From Paratinospora sagittata (Eukaryota; Streptophyta; Magnoliopsida; Ranunculales; Menispermaceae): a stretch of DNA of 64,000 bases. The DNA lies in NCBI GenBank assembly GCA_035771175.1, contig CM069604.1, positions 17,795,115 through 17,859,114 of the forward strand, given 5' to 3'. The notes beneath the pieces were generated by a model that searched no databases, was not told the DNA's origin, and saw nothing but the letters and a program-made list of their open reading frames with translations. Shown in pieces: positions 22,913 to 32,939 of this stretch. Made by a program: the position numbers and the translations under genes. Positions within the stretch are counted from its first letter, which is position 1. Each line of letters opens with the position of its first letter.

Positions 22913-23169
22913 ATTAGCCCATATCTTTGTAGGTGAAACGATCCAACAACATTCCAAATAGTAATCTACAAGGGCAACCATCTAAGGAAACTTAGTGATA
23001 AGACTGGAAAATTCAAAGAGCAATAAGAAGTTTATAACTAAACTTATGTTATATAGCTTAGCAGAGAACTCATGTGAGAGGAGGTGGTTTCAACTCAATC
23101 AATGTTTCGATCATATGCCTTTTTTTGTTAAGTTACGCAAGCATTCACATTTTAAATTATATCAAGGTA

Positions 23170-25740
23170 ACTGTCCAGAACAAGTATTCCATTCCTTTAA
23201 TTGCTAATTTGTTTGACCAACTTGGTGCAGCCCGCTACTTTACGAAGCTGGACTTATGGTTTGGGTATCATCAAGTTCGAATTGTCGAAGGAGATGAACC
23301 TAAGACCACTTGCGTTACTCGGTATGGAGCGTTCGAGTACTTGGTGGTGCCGTTTGGCTTAACCAATGCTCCAGCCACTTTCTGCACCTTGATGAATGAA
23401 ATATTCTACGAGTACTTGGACAAGTTCATGGTGGTGTACCTTGACGACATTGTCATATACAACTCTACTCTGGAGGAACACATGGAACACTTGAAGATAG
23501 TGTTCGAGCTGCTGCGAAAGAATCATCTCTATGTAAAAGAAGAGAAATGTTCTTTTGCTCATAAGGAAACTGCCTTCTTAGGCCATTACATTGGTGGTGG
23601 CAAGCTGAAGATGGACATGTTGAAAGTTCGTGTTATACAAGAATGGAAGGCCCCAACAAAAGTATCTGAGTTATGGTCTTTTCTCAGTTTGGTGAACTAC
23701 TATCATAAGTTCATCAATGGTTATTCTGCGCGAGCAACGCCTTTAACTGATCTATTGAAGAAGGATCAACCGTGGGTTTGGTCAGAAGAGCGGTAACGTG
23801 CACTTGATGACCTGAAGCAAGCGGTGATGGAAGATCCTGTCGTTGTCCTTCCTGATTTTAGCAAACCCTTTGAAGTACATGCAGATGCTTCAGATTTTGC
23901 ACTTGGTGAAGTGTTAATCTAGGAGGAACATCTTTTGGCTTATGAGAGTCGAATTTTTTTTGAAGTGGAGCGTCGTTACACAACTCAAGAGAAAGAGTTA
24001 CTAGCGGTGATCCATTGCCTTCGGACGCGGAGGCATTACTAGTTGGGGTCGAGGTTTGTTGTGAAGACAGACAATGTGGTTATTTCACATTTCTTGACCC
24101 AAAAAAAACTTACCTCGAAGCAAGCTCCATGGCATGACTTCCTTTCAGAGTTCGACATGGTACTTGAATATAAGCCTGGGCGAACTAATCAAGTTGTCAA
24201 TGCATTAAGTAGAAAGGCGAAGCTTGCTACACTGTCAGTTAAAGCTCAAAAGAGCGTCACGAAACTACAAACTACCTTGCTTGGCCGAATCTGAGACGGG
24301 CCGAATCAGATGGATCCTCAGGTCAATACTCTCTGGCCACTAGTAAAAGTCGGTCGGATGAGACTATTCCATGTTAAATATGGGTTACTTGTCACAAAAG
24401 GGGAGCGTCTCTATGTACCTCGCATTGGTGGACTTCGCAGGGAGTTGATGCATGAGTGTCATGACACTTACTGGGTAGGTCATTCGGGTAGTCACCGCAC
24501 TTTGGCCCTACTTGAACGGGGTTACTATTGGCAGAATATGCGGGATGATGTCACTGAGTATGTCAAGACTTTCCTTACTTGTCAGCAGGACAAGGTAGAA
24601 CGTGATAGACCGACGGGACTGTTAGAACCACTACCAGTTCTTCAGCGTCCTTGGAAGAGTGTGACGATGGATTTCATAGCTGTTTTGCCAAAAGCGGGGG
24701 AGTATGGCTCCATCATTGTGGTGGTGGACCGATTTTCAAAGTATGCTACCTTTATTCCTGCTCCTAAGTATTGCTCAACAGAGGAGACGACTTATCTTTT
24801 CCTGCGACATGTAGTGAAGTATTGGGGTGTACCTCAGACCATCGTCAGTGATAGAGATTCAAGGTTTATAGGGCGATTCTGGACAAAACTCTTTAGACTC
24901 TTGGGATCTCATTTGAACTTCTCAACCAGCTGTCATTCCCAAACAGACGGCCAAACAGAGAGATTCAACGCATTACTGGAGGAGTACCTCAGACACTTTG
25001 TTAGTGCCAACTAGAAGAATTGGGTGAACTTGCTAGATGTTGCTCAATTCTGTTTCAATTTGCAGCAGAGCTCTTCAACCTCGAAGAGTCCTTTTGAGTT
25101 GGTACTGGGCCAACAACCTTTTACACCTCACATAGTAGACATGGGGTACACTGGAAGCAGTCCACGAGCATATCAGTTTGCTAAGGAATGGCAACAAACT
25201 AATGAAGTTGCACGAGCCTACCTTGAGAAGGCCTCTAGAAGAATGAAAAAGTGGGCAGATCAGAAGAGGAAGCCAACATCTTTCCCGGTGGGAGATCAAG
25301 TCTTCATCAAACTTCAGCCTGATATCATGAAGTTCTTCAGAAAGGTGAACAAAAAGTTGGTTCGCAAGTTTGAAGGGCCATTTTCGATCACAGAGCGAGT
25401 TGGGAAAGCTGCTTATCGGGTCGAGTTACCTTCTCAGTGGCGAAATCTTCATTCAATGTTCCATGCCAGTAACTTGAAGTCGTGTCACGTTGATCGAGAA
25501 GATTCGGTTCATGGGTGTTCTTCAAGACCAACAACAAATGTCAATTGCCGACCTGATCGTGAGGTGGAGTATATTGTGGCTGATCGTCGAGTTCCAGGAC
25601 CTTTACAGAAGCAGGTCGAGTCAGAGTATTTAGTCAAGTGGAAGAGCCTGCCTGAAGCTGAAGCCAGTTGCAAACCAGCTAGTTTGTTGATACAGTATGA
25701 AACAGAGATCCTCAAGTACTTAGCCAGTCTGCCGACATGA
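23170..25740 (+). pseudogene. Chromovirus (Galadriel-like) pol: RT, RNase H, integrase, chromodomain; 5'-truncated
   Basis: One continuous frame broken only by stop codons at 23794, 23920, 24040, 24292 and 25012. RT: YSIPLIANLFDQLG, CVTRYGAFEYLVVPFGLTNA and an intact YLDDIVIY active site. RNase H: FEVHADASDFALG, TTQEKELLAV. Integrase: HHCC-type zinc finger (HECHDTYWVGHSGSHRT...FLTCQQDK, first Cys replaced by Phe), TMDFIAVLP, SDRDSRF and TDGQTERFNALLEEYL. The C-terminal tail EYLVKWKSLPEAEASCKPASL is a chromodomain-like end whose usual Trp is Cys. Gag, protease and the start of RT are missing. Followed by a PPT-like AAGTGGGGGAG and a 3' LTR. Confidence 0.85.
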
Positions 25741-25766
25741 GTGTCGTCGTATTAAGTGGGGGAGTC

Positions 25767-26246
25767 TGTCACGGTCATGTTGTCACATGCATCGTCATGT
25801 CTTTTTCCTTGTAATCAGGGGTGTTTTTGTAATCTTGGGGGCCAATATGATTGGCCTCACATTTTTATGTTTCCTTTTGGGATTAGGGTAAAAGTTTAAG
25901 ATCTACCTTGTAAGGGAGGTGGTAGTCGCCTGAAGATAGTGTTTAGGTGTCCCTTACAACCGAGCGTCCTTGTAAAGCTACCAAAGTGTGTCCCTTGTGG
26001 CTGCTTGCTATTGCTAGCTTGTGGTTCTCTAGCGATACCTGCTCTCTTAGGGTGTGTGTGTATTCCTTTCGTGTAAACACCAATTGTACAACATTTACTT
26101 GAGGTTAATACAAATATATTTCCAATTACTTGTTGCCTGTTCTTGTGTATGTTATTGTTCTTTACTTGCAGATTGGCTGACCTTGTTATTTGATATTACC
26201 GGGTGCCGCACGGGTATTGCCTTGCCTCATTGACTCGCTCGTGACA
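25767..26246 (+). mobile_element. 3' LTR of the Galadriel-like element
   Basis: Starts TGTCACGGTC directly after a purine tract and ends CTCGTGACA; the terminal inverted repeat TGTCAC/GTGACA is perfect. 480 bp, a short LTR as is usual for this lineage. The 5' LTR is absent. Confidence 0.8.
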
Positions 26247-26692
26247 CTACGCACCCACAACTGCAAAGTCATATATATATATTACCCAAGTAAGTGGGTT
26301 GGGATGGTGATGGATATGTTGATTCTTCTAAAAACGTTCAAACCGTTCTGTTAACTTTGCTGCGCCTATCAATCTCAACCAAATCTTACTATTGAATATG
26401 CTAAAGTCAAGTACCGTTTGAAAATTTTCATTGACAAATTTGAGGGATATTTTATCAAAACTACCCGAAAAAAATAATTCTGTTTGAAAAAGGGTCAACA
26501 AAAAGCAGTGAGTTTATTTAATTAATCGTTTGTAGTTGGGTTTAACTTAATTTTGTTGAGTTTAAGCATAGAAGAAAAAAAAAACCACTAATGATCGGTT
26601 AGGTTTGATGGGGTGGTACAAAGATGGATTTCTTCCCACAAGGTTTTAGATTTGGGTTTCAGTGTAAATTTTTGTCTTCATTGCACTGGTGG
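26247..26692. other. Non-coding DNA
   Basis: No ORF, exon or repeat recognised. Confidence 0.5.
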
Positions 26693-27184
26693 TGTCACAC
26701 CCTGGGTTGCACAGCTTGCCCCTACCCAGGTGCGGGCGCACCCCCTCGGGGCGAACGCCTAGCCATTATGGATCCATAATATTGTCCTATCGCCATGTAG
26801 CAACCCAACCGCAGCTGGTCTACATCGAAAGGATTATTTATCCCTACTATTCACTTATGAATAGTAAAGGGCCTCCCCCAGAATCGAACTCGAGACCTCC
26901 CTTAAGGAGTCTAATTTCGCATTCTGAGTAACCATAGCCCAATGGTTACTCAGAATGCGAAATTAGACTCCTTAAGGGAGGTCTCGAGTTCGATTCTGGG
27001 GGAGGCCCTTTACTATTCATAAGTGAATAGTAGGGATAAATAATCCTTTCGATGTAGACCAGCTGCGGTTGGGTTGCTACATGGCGATAGGACAATATTA
27101 TGGATCCATAATGGCTAGGCGTTCGCCCCGAGGGGGTGCGCCCGCACCTGGGTAGGGGCACGCTGTGCAACCCAGGGTGTGACA
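26693..27184. mobile_element. Single foldback element with 242-bp arms, tRNA-like boxes and 5-bp target duplication
   Basis: Arms 26693-26934 and 26943-27184 are inverted repeats differing at one base in 242 by my reading (CAGCTTGCC against CAGCGTGCC), around the 8-nt centre TAGCCCAA. Ends are TGTCACACCC and GGGTGTGACA, with GGTGG on each side (26688-26692, 27185-27189). Right-facing from the centre, TAGCCCAATGG matches the A box and GAGTTCGATTC, about 40 nt on, matches the B-box core. It shares the CCATAATATTGT block and the GGGGGAGGCCC block with the copies at 3644-4601. No ORF is real here; the long frames are mirror images of each other. Confidence 0.9.
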
Positions 27185-27816
27185 GGTGGAGTGACATACC
27201 TTTGCTTAGGGTGAAGTCTTTAATTGGGTCATGGCTGTGTATGCGTACACATCTTACCTCATTGAGTGAGATGTCACATTTTTCCTAGTGGTGGTCATTA
27301 CAGGTAGATTAGTCTCTGTTGTGCACAAAAGCTAGTCTGAGAACATTACCTAAATTACCAAAAAAAAAAAAAGTTTTAAAGTTATTAAAGAAGTCAAATA
27401 AGTGGTTTAGGGCACAAATAAGTTGTTCATAGCAGTAAGGGACAACCTCACTACTAACACAAGATTTTTGACTATTTTAGGCATGATTTTGTTTATTATA
27501 TTTACAAATAGGCATTAAAAAATATTATATTCACATTTAGGCAAATTTTGAATACCTTGGTGCCAAGTCGGCGCTAACCTGTCCAAAACTTGCCTACAAC
27601 ATTTTTTTTTCTTTTTTTTTTTTTAAAATTGAATGAAGAGGTGTCATTCTTTTAAAAAAAAATAGATTTAAGTGCATGCCGCCCACACAAAAAAAATAAA
27701 TAAAAGAAGCCAAATGAAACTGGGTTTCGCAATTGCAGTTAAGTTTTTTTTAAAAAGTTACAAACGAAATTGAAACCTCAGCTGCAGTAAAAAAAAGAAA
27801 AACGCAATCCCCCTGC
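27185..27816. other. Non-coding DNA
   Basis: AT-rich with A and T homopolymers (27360-27373, 27601-27622). No gene seen. Confidence 0.5.
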
Positions 27817-27902
27817 CAGGTGATTCTGGACTTGTCGTCGATGGTGAAGGAAATGGTGGAGAACAACTTGGACGACGGTGCCATTAGCATTGAGATAGTG
27901 TT
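27817..27902 (+). pseudogene. PMS1: PMS1-type MutL homologue exon, left half
   Basis: Encodes QVILDLSSMVKEMVENNLDD, then GAISIEIV, the N-terminal ATPase (GHKL) segment of PMS1 mismatch-repair proteins that normally holds the Mg-binding Asn and the LDAGA motif. Here the motif reads LDDGA. A CCAG that could be a splice acceptor precedes it. The frame is broken at 27903 by an LTR-type insertion, and the right half resumes at 30684. Reading across with one copy of GTGTT gives SIEIVLKNYGEES with no frame change, so the exon was intact in frame before the insertion. Confidence 0.75.
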
Positions 27903-28379
27903 TGTTAGCAAAAAGCCAATGAACGACTCGATCAAGGAACTCAAAGATCACATCCAACGGTCAAGTTCGTCTCAATCAAAAGGACTTCAACGATCACATC
28001 ATGATTTCAAGATCACTTCACTCGAACGATTCGATCAAGCTTCAAGTCTACATCTCTCGATCAACGTTCAAGTCATTCAACTCCGCACAAAGCTCTTATT
28101 GAAGATCTCATAATGAAGAGTTGGATTTAACGGTTATGAGAAATGAGAAATACACAAAATATTTAAGGTATATCTTTCTTTAATTGTTATTGCTCAAAAT
28201 GTTCTTCAAAACCATGCATAAATCATCTGTATATGTTTTTCAAATCAACATGCTTTAATCATACGTTTTACGGTATTTCAAATGATTTCATTTTATATAT
28301 TTAATTTGAAATATATTGAGTTTTTATTCGCATTTATCGAATATTTAATCACAAGTCAAAACTATTTTAAAGAGTCTTT

Positions 28380-29055
28380 CAGGGCGTTAATGAAATAGCA
28401 GTGCTCTCCTGAACTTGATAAGTCAGGACACTGATAGTTCATTAGGACGCTAATAACGTTCAAGGTTGAATTGAAATGATTTATCAGGACGCTTACTTGT
28501 ATAGTAACGACCTCCTTTATTAGTCAACCTCTGAAGTTGTCAGGAAGCCGACTCAGCATCAGCTCACTGAAAGATGTCTTATGTTCTTCAAAGAATGTAT
28601 CTTTGAGGATGCTAATAGTTATAAGTTGAACAATCTATCAGGTCGTTATCTGGATAGGACCGCCCTCACCTTTAGAAATCAACTTAGTAACTTTCAGGAC
28701 ACTGATTGTCCTTCAGTGTGCTTGTGTCTTTGTTTAAAATGCTTTTAACTGATAGGACACTTACATAGTTGTAGCGCCCTCATGTTTTGTTTTATGTTTT
28801 AAATTGGCAGGACGCTTACTAGGATAGTCGCGCCCTCTTGTACTTAACTGTTTTAAAACATAACAGGACGCTAAATGTGCATTAGCGCCCTCAAGGTTAA
28901 GTCGTTTAAAGATCAAAGAAAATCAGGATGCTCACAAGCTTGTAGCGCCCTCACTTAATTGTTCAGTAGGACACTTATATGTAATAAGCGCCCTCAAGGA
29001 ACAAAACGACAGAGTTGATATTATGCGTTAGGACACTGATTACGGAATCAGGAAG
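28380..29055. repeat. Tandem hairpin array 1 (AGGACGCT...AGCGCCCT units)
   Basis: A dozen or so degenerate units, most regular from ~28690 to 29055. Each has a left half near AGGACGCT and a right half near AGCGCCCTC that can pair, with further pairing between the variable middles: CGCTAA/TTAGCG (~28870), CTTAT/ATAAG (~28975), ACAAG/CTTGT (~28934), CTGATT/AATCAG (~29036), ACACTGA/TCAGTGT (~28700). The middle sequences change in step, so pairing is kept while sequence is not. Confidence 0.7.
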
Positions 29056-30065
29056 TTAATTCAACAACCGTCACTGTTCGAACAAGTACACTACATAAGT
29101 TTATTTTTTTAGAACAGACCTTTGCACAGAGTCCTTTTCAGACCTATCATAGATCGTCTCTGATACATGAAATAAGTTTTTCTAAAACTTTCATTTTTCA
29201 TGAAATTTGAAAAGAACCAGAATGTTAGTAAAAATTGCAGTTGCCATTTTCATATAACATTCTAGCCTGTGTGTAAACGTTCATATTATTTGAACTTCAA
29301 ATGTCTATAGTCTATGCCCCACTAAGTCTATAAATGCCAGTACTTAGGATCAAACAACTTGCCAATCTGTTTGTATTGTGCCAATACGTTTTGAAAGTTA
29401 GTATGTGTCAAAATAATTTTCATTATCTAAACTTTCAAAGTATTTTTCACTGATACCTTATGTATTCAAATGATTTTCATATTGAGCTTATTTTCATAAT
29501 ATGTTTGAAAATCTATTTGATCTGGTATCAACTCAAATTCTTAGCACTGATTTATATTTGATATCATTCTTGCTGGAGATAGAATTTGAGAAATAGTTCA
29601 AGATATATAGTTGTATTTGATTTCATATCTAGGTACTGTATTGAACTATATTAGTAGTTGCGTTAAGTACTGATCACTGAACCAGAAGTTTTATATCTAT
29701 TTTGAAAACTGTCTGTGTCTTTGATTTACACCAGTCCTTCGTTTTACACATCAATGTTTATTTGGTATATTTTATTTTCGAAGAAGCACTGATTTTCATA
29801 TCATATCATTCATGCTTTTCGAAACTGCACTTGAGCAATATTGAACATTGAAAGGTAAAGGACTGAAGGTGTATTTCAACTTAACATTACATATTCATAT
29901 TTCATATCTTTGTAATGTTATGTACTGAGCTTTATTGTAAAGTGTTTTATTACGGTATAACCAACCAACATCTTAGTGTTGTAATGCTGGCATGTTTCTG
30001 GACTGAAACAACCAGGACAAGTGAATGAAGTCAACTTAATGATTTTATGATTGAAATCATGTAAA

Positions 30066-30428
30066 GGTTTTCTCTGAACCTGTAAAAGAGAAAACGGTTC
30101 ATCCTAATCCCATAAAAGGATAGGTGTGTCCTTAACTTGAAAAAGGATATCTTAACCTGTAAAAGAGAGAAAGGTTTATCCTCACCTGTAAGTAGGAAAA
30201 TGATTCATCCTAATCCCGTAAAAGAATAAGTGCATCCTTAACCTGTAAAAGGATAAGTTTTCTCTCAACCTGTAAAAGAGAAACGATTGTTCCTTATCCC
30301 GTAAAAGGTGCACGATTCTTCCTTATCCTGTAAAAGGAACACAAGCTTTTCCTCATCCCGAAAAAAAGAAATACGGTTCATCCTTAGCCCATAAAAGGAT
30401 AGGTTTACCTTTAACCTGTAAAAGGGCA
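30066..30428. repeat. Tandem hairpin array 2 with constant 11-nt loop
   Basis: About 13 units of ~28-30 nt. The loop is nearly constant (RAACCTGTAAA or AATCCCRTAAA), and the stems vary but pair: TTTTCTCT/AGAGAAAA (30068-30094), ATCCT/AGGAT (30101-30121), TCCT/AGGA (30129-30147), ATCCT/AGGAT (~30234-30254), TTTCTCT/AGAGAAA (~30260-30284), TTCCT/AGGAA (~30320), ATCCT/AGGAT (~30380). Some units have a mismatch or weak stem. Confidence 0.75.
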
Positions 30429-30683
30429 GTTGTAACGGTTTGGTTCTCCTCGTAAGAAAATCAGTTAGTGGATTGAGAAAATCCTAATCGGGAGATTAGG
30501 TAGTAGACGTAGGCTTGGCCGAACCACTATAAATCTGTGTGTCTCACGTTTGCAATTTAGTCCGTGTTCTATTTTGCATCCAATTTCAATACACTCATTT
30601 AAATCACTAAGTTATTGGAAGATATTTTTTATAATTGACTATCGCACCCAATTCACCCTTTTCTTGGGTGGACCAACAGTGTT

Positions 30684-30753
30684 AAAGAACTATGGTGAAG
30701 AATCGTTCAAGGTTATAGATAATGATCGGTGCAACATTTCACGTATCAATTTT
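30684..30753 (+). pseudogene. PMS1: PMS1-type MutL homologue exon, right half
   Basis: Encodes KNYGEESFKVIDNDRCNISRINF. In PMS1 this segment is the ATPase motif with DNGCGIS; here it is DNDRCNIS, so the conserved glycines are lost, and a TAA follows INF where the exon would normally end at a donor site. These changes suggest that this copy was non-functional or decayed after the insertion. No other PMS1 exon was recognised on either side. Confidence 0.7.
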
Positions 30754-30889
30754 TAAGTATTTTTGGGTGCAAAACTATTTGTTTTAATTTAGGTCATACA
30801 TATAAGTTTATTAGATTAGGAAGAGATTTGTGGCCTTATGATTATTGTCATTGAATTTGTATTATACGAAAGCTCTGTGTTCTTAGTGA

Positions 30890-31360
30890 GATATGAAATT
30901 CTCTGTGTTCTTAGAGAATGAAGCATTCTTCCAATATTGGGGGCGATATAAAGATTTACTTAGAAAATGCCCCCATCATGGTTATAGTATACCACAACTC
31001 ATTGGATTCTTCTTAGATGGACTCGTACCATCCATGAGGCAACTTGTGGAGACTATGAGTAATGAATAATTTCTCATGAAAAAACCCAATGAAGCTTGAG
31101 AATTTTTGGAAAACTTAGCGGAGAACGCCCAATCTTGGAAAAAAAGTAAGATAGACAAACTTAGTGAGAAAGTTAATCTTTCAAAAGGAGGCATTTACCA
31201 TGTACATGATGAAAACTTTGAATTAAATGCCAAAATTGCTAGTCCCTCTAGGGAAGTTAAAGCCCTAAAGACCAAAAATAGGAAGGTTGAGGAGTTATGT
31301 GTCATATGTGAGAATAACTCTCATGAGACTAGGGATTGTCCAATAATTCCCGCTCTATAA
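30890..31360 (+). pseudogene. Athila-like Ty3/gypsy gag, truncated and broken
   Basis: Fragments FFQYWGRYKDLLRKCPHHGY, LIGFFLDGLVPSMRQLVETM, then FLENLAENAQSWKK and a zinc knuckle CVICENNSHETRDC (C-x2-C-x4-H-x4-C, intact). These are typical of Athila/Calypso-type gag. Stops occur at 31067-31100 and the N-terminal part is absent. No 5' LTR or primer site was found between 30757 and 30890. Confidence 0.75.
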
Positions 31361-31445
31361 GTTGTAATCCACGAGCAAGCCAATGTTCTAAATACACATA
31401 AAATCTTTTGAGAATTCTCCTTATCCCAATACTTATAATCTAAAT

Positions 31446-32805
31446 ATGTGGAACCACCCAAATTTTAGTTGGAAGCAAGGGCAAGCTAGTGGGCAAGGAT
31501 ATGGAAACCCTATAGGACCACCACATAGTCAATCCTATCAACCAATTAAGTCCTTGGAAGAAACCTTGAGTCAATTCATTCAAGCCCAAGCTTTAGAGAA
31601 CCAAGCCATGAAACAAGTCATCCAAAGAATAGAAGCCCAAGTAAGCCAACTTACTACAAGCCTTCAAGTTAAGGACAAATGAACCTTCTCTTCTCAATCC
31701 ATGAATAATCCCAAAGGCCAATTTGAGGTAGGTAGCTCTAGTTATCATGATACAAATACTTCCAATACCAATCATGAGCAAGTGAAGTCCATTACAACCC
31801 TTAGGAGTGGGAAAAACATAGATAAAACCATCCAGACTAATCCTAAGGAACCTTTAGAAAATGAGGATGCCAAAAGTGAGGAAGAACCACCCTCAAGCCC
31901 TAATCCAATGCCTTGCCCACTAGCACCTCCATTTCCTCAAAGGTTGGTAAAAGAAAAGAAAATATATTGTCCAAAATAATGAAATTCTTGAGATCTTTAA
32001 CCAAGTAAAGATCAATATCCCTTTGCTTGATGCAATAAAACAAGTGCTCTCATATGCCAAATTTCTTAAAGACCTTTGCACTGTTAAAAGAAAGTTGCAT
32101 GTTCAAAAGAAAGCCTTTCTCGCCGAGCAAGTTAGTTCCATCTTGCAACATAATTCTCCTCCTAAATATAAAGACCAAGGTTGCCTTACCATATCTTGCA
32201 TGATAGGGGACCATTGGATTGAGAAAGCATTACTTGACTTAGGGGCTAGTGTAAATTTAGTACTTTACTCAGTATATGAGCAATTAGGCTTAGGTGAGCT
32301 TAAACCTACCCAAGTAACATTGCAACTTGTTGACCGCTCTGTTAAAATCCCTCTGGGAGAAGTGGAAGATGTACTCATTCAAGTAGACAAGTTTTACTTC
32401 CCAATAGACTTTATTGTTTTGGACACCCAACATGTGAACAATTTGAGTGCCCAAATTGCTATAATTTTGGGAAGACCATTCTCGGCTACTTTTAATGCCT
32501 TTATAAACTGCCGAAATGGGGTTATGAAACTATCTTTTGGGAATATGACTGTGGAACTCAACATCTTCAATTCTTGCAAACTTCCAAGTGAACAAGATAA
32601 TATCCAAGAAGTAAATTTGATTGATACAATAGTCCAAGCCAATCTCTCTCAATTATTGGATAAGGACCCCGTAGAAACTTGTTTGACCCTCTTCAAAGAT
32701 CTTGAAGAAGATGACCAATTCATTAGAGAGGTAAATTTTCTTTTGAACTTTCACCTTCTTTGGAAAATAATAGGTGGAAATCAAGATTTGAACCTTTACC
32801 CATAA
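31446..32805 (+). pseudogene. Athila-like gag tail and protease
   Basis: 31446-31979 reads as a Gln-rich gag tail (FSWKQGQASGQGYGNP, FIQAQALENQAMKQVIQRIEAQVSQL) and a spacer (KSITTLRSGKNIDKTI). 32023-32805 holds the retropepsin: LLDLGASVNLVLYSVYEQLG, LKPTQVTLQLVDRSVKIPLG, VDKFYFPIDFIVLD and ILGRPF. The catalytic Asp is present in DLGAS, the usual form in this lineage. Two frame changes and a stop separate the parts. Confidence 0.8.
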
Positions 32806-32939
32806 GTGAGACTAAGCCCATCCCATCCTCCCTACAGTTTTCCAAGCTTGAACTCAAGCCTTTACCATGTGAAGTAAAGTATGCCTACTAGGGTCAAGAT
32901 GAAACCTTTTAGGTCATCATATCTTCTACACTTACTAAA

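Larger units (their letters stand above)
27903..30678. mobile_element. 2.78 kb solo LTR (probably Copia, SIRE/Maximus-like) inserted in the PMS1 exon
   Basis: Begins TGTTAGCAAA and ends GACCAACA (terminal TGTT/AACA), flanked by GTGTT on both sides (27898-27902, 30679-30683). No coding sequence and no second LTR are present, so it is best read as a solo LTR. Read on the plus strand, a TATA-like CTATAAATC lies near 30528, leaving ~150 bp for R-U5, and the end CACCCAATTCACCC...CTTGGGTG resembles what I recall of Copia LTR ends. The unusually long U3 holds two hairpin arrays. The family assignment is a guess; the insertion boundaries are well supported. Confidence 0.75.

Noticed and set aside
23359..23562. 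Minus-strand ORF opposite the reverse transcriptase
   Set aside because: A shadow of the pol frame; no motif.
26935..27010. tRNA gene
   Set aside because: A and B boxes are present, but I see no acceptor-stem pairing or cloverleaf, and the sequence is half of a palindrome.
26689..27197. Long open frames on both strands of the foldback element with nearly identical proteins
   Set aside because: They are mirror images created by the inverted repeat; no motif and no start context. The same applies to the frames at 4264-4468.
30066..30428. CRISPR-like array
   Set aside because: Regular spacing, but the repeat part is the loop, the variable parts are paired stems, and the context is a plant LTR.
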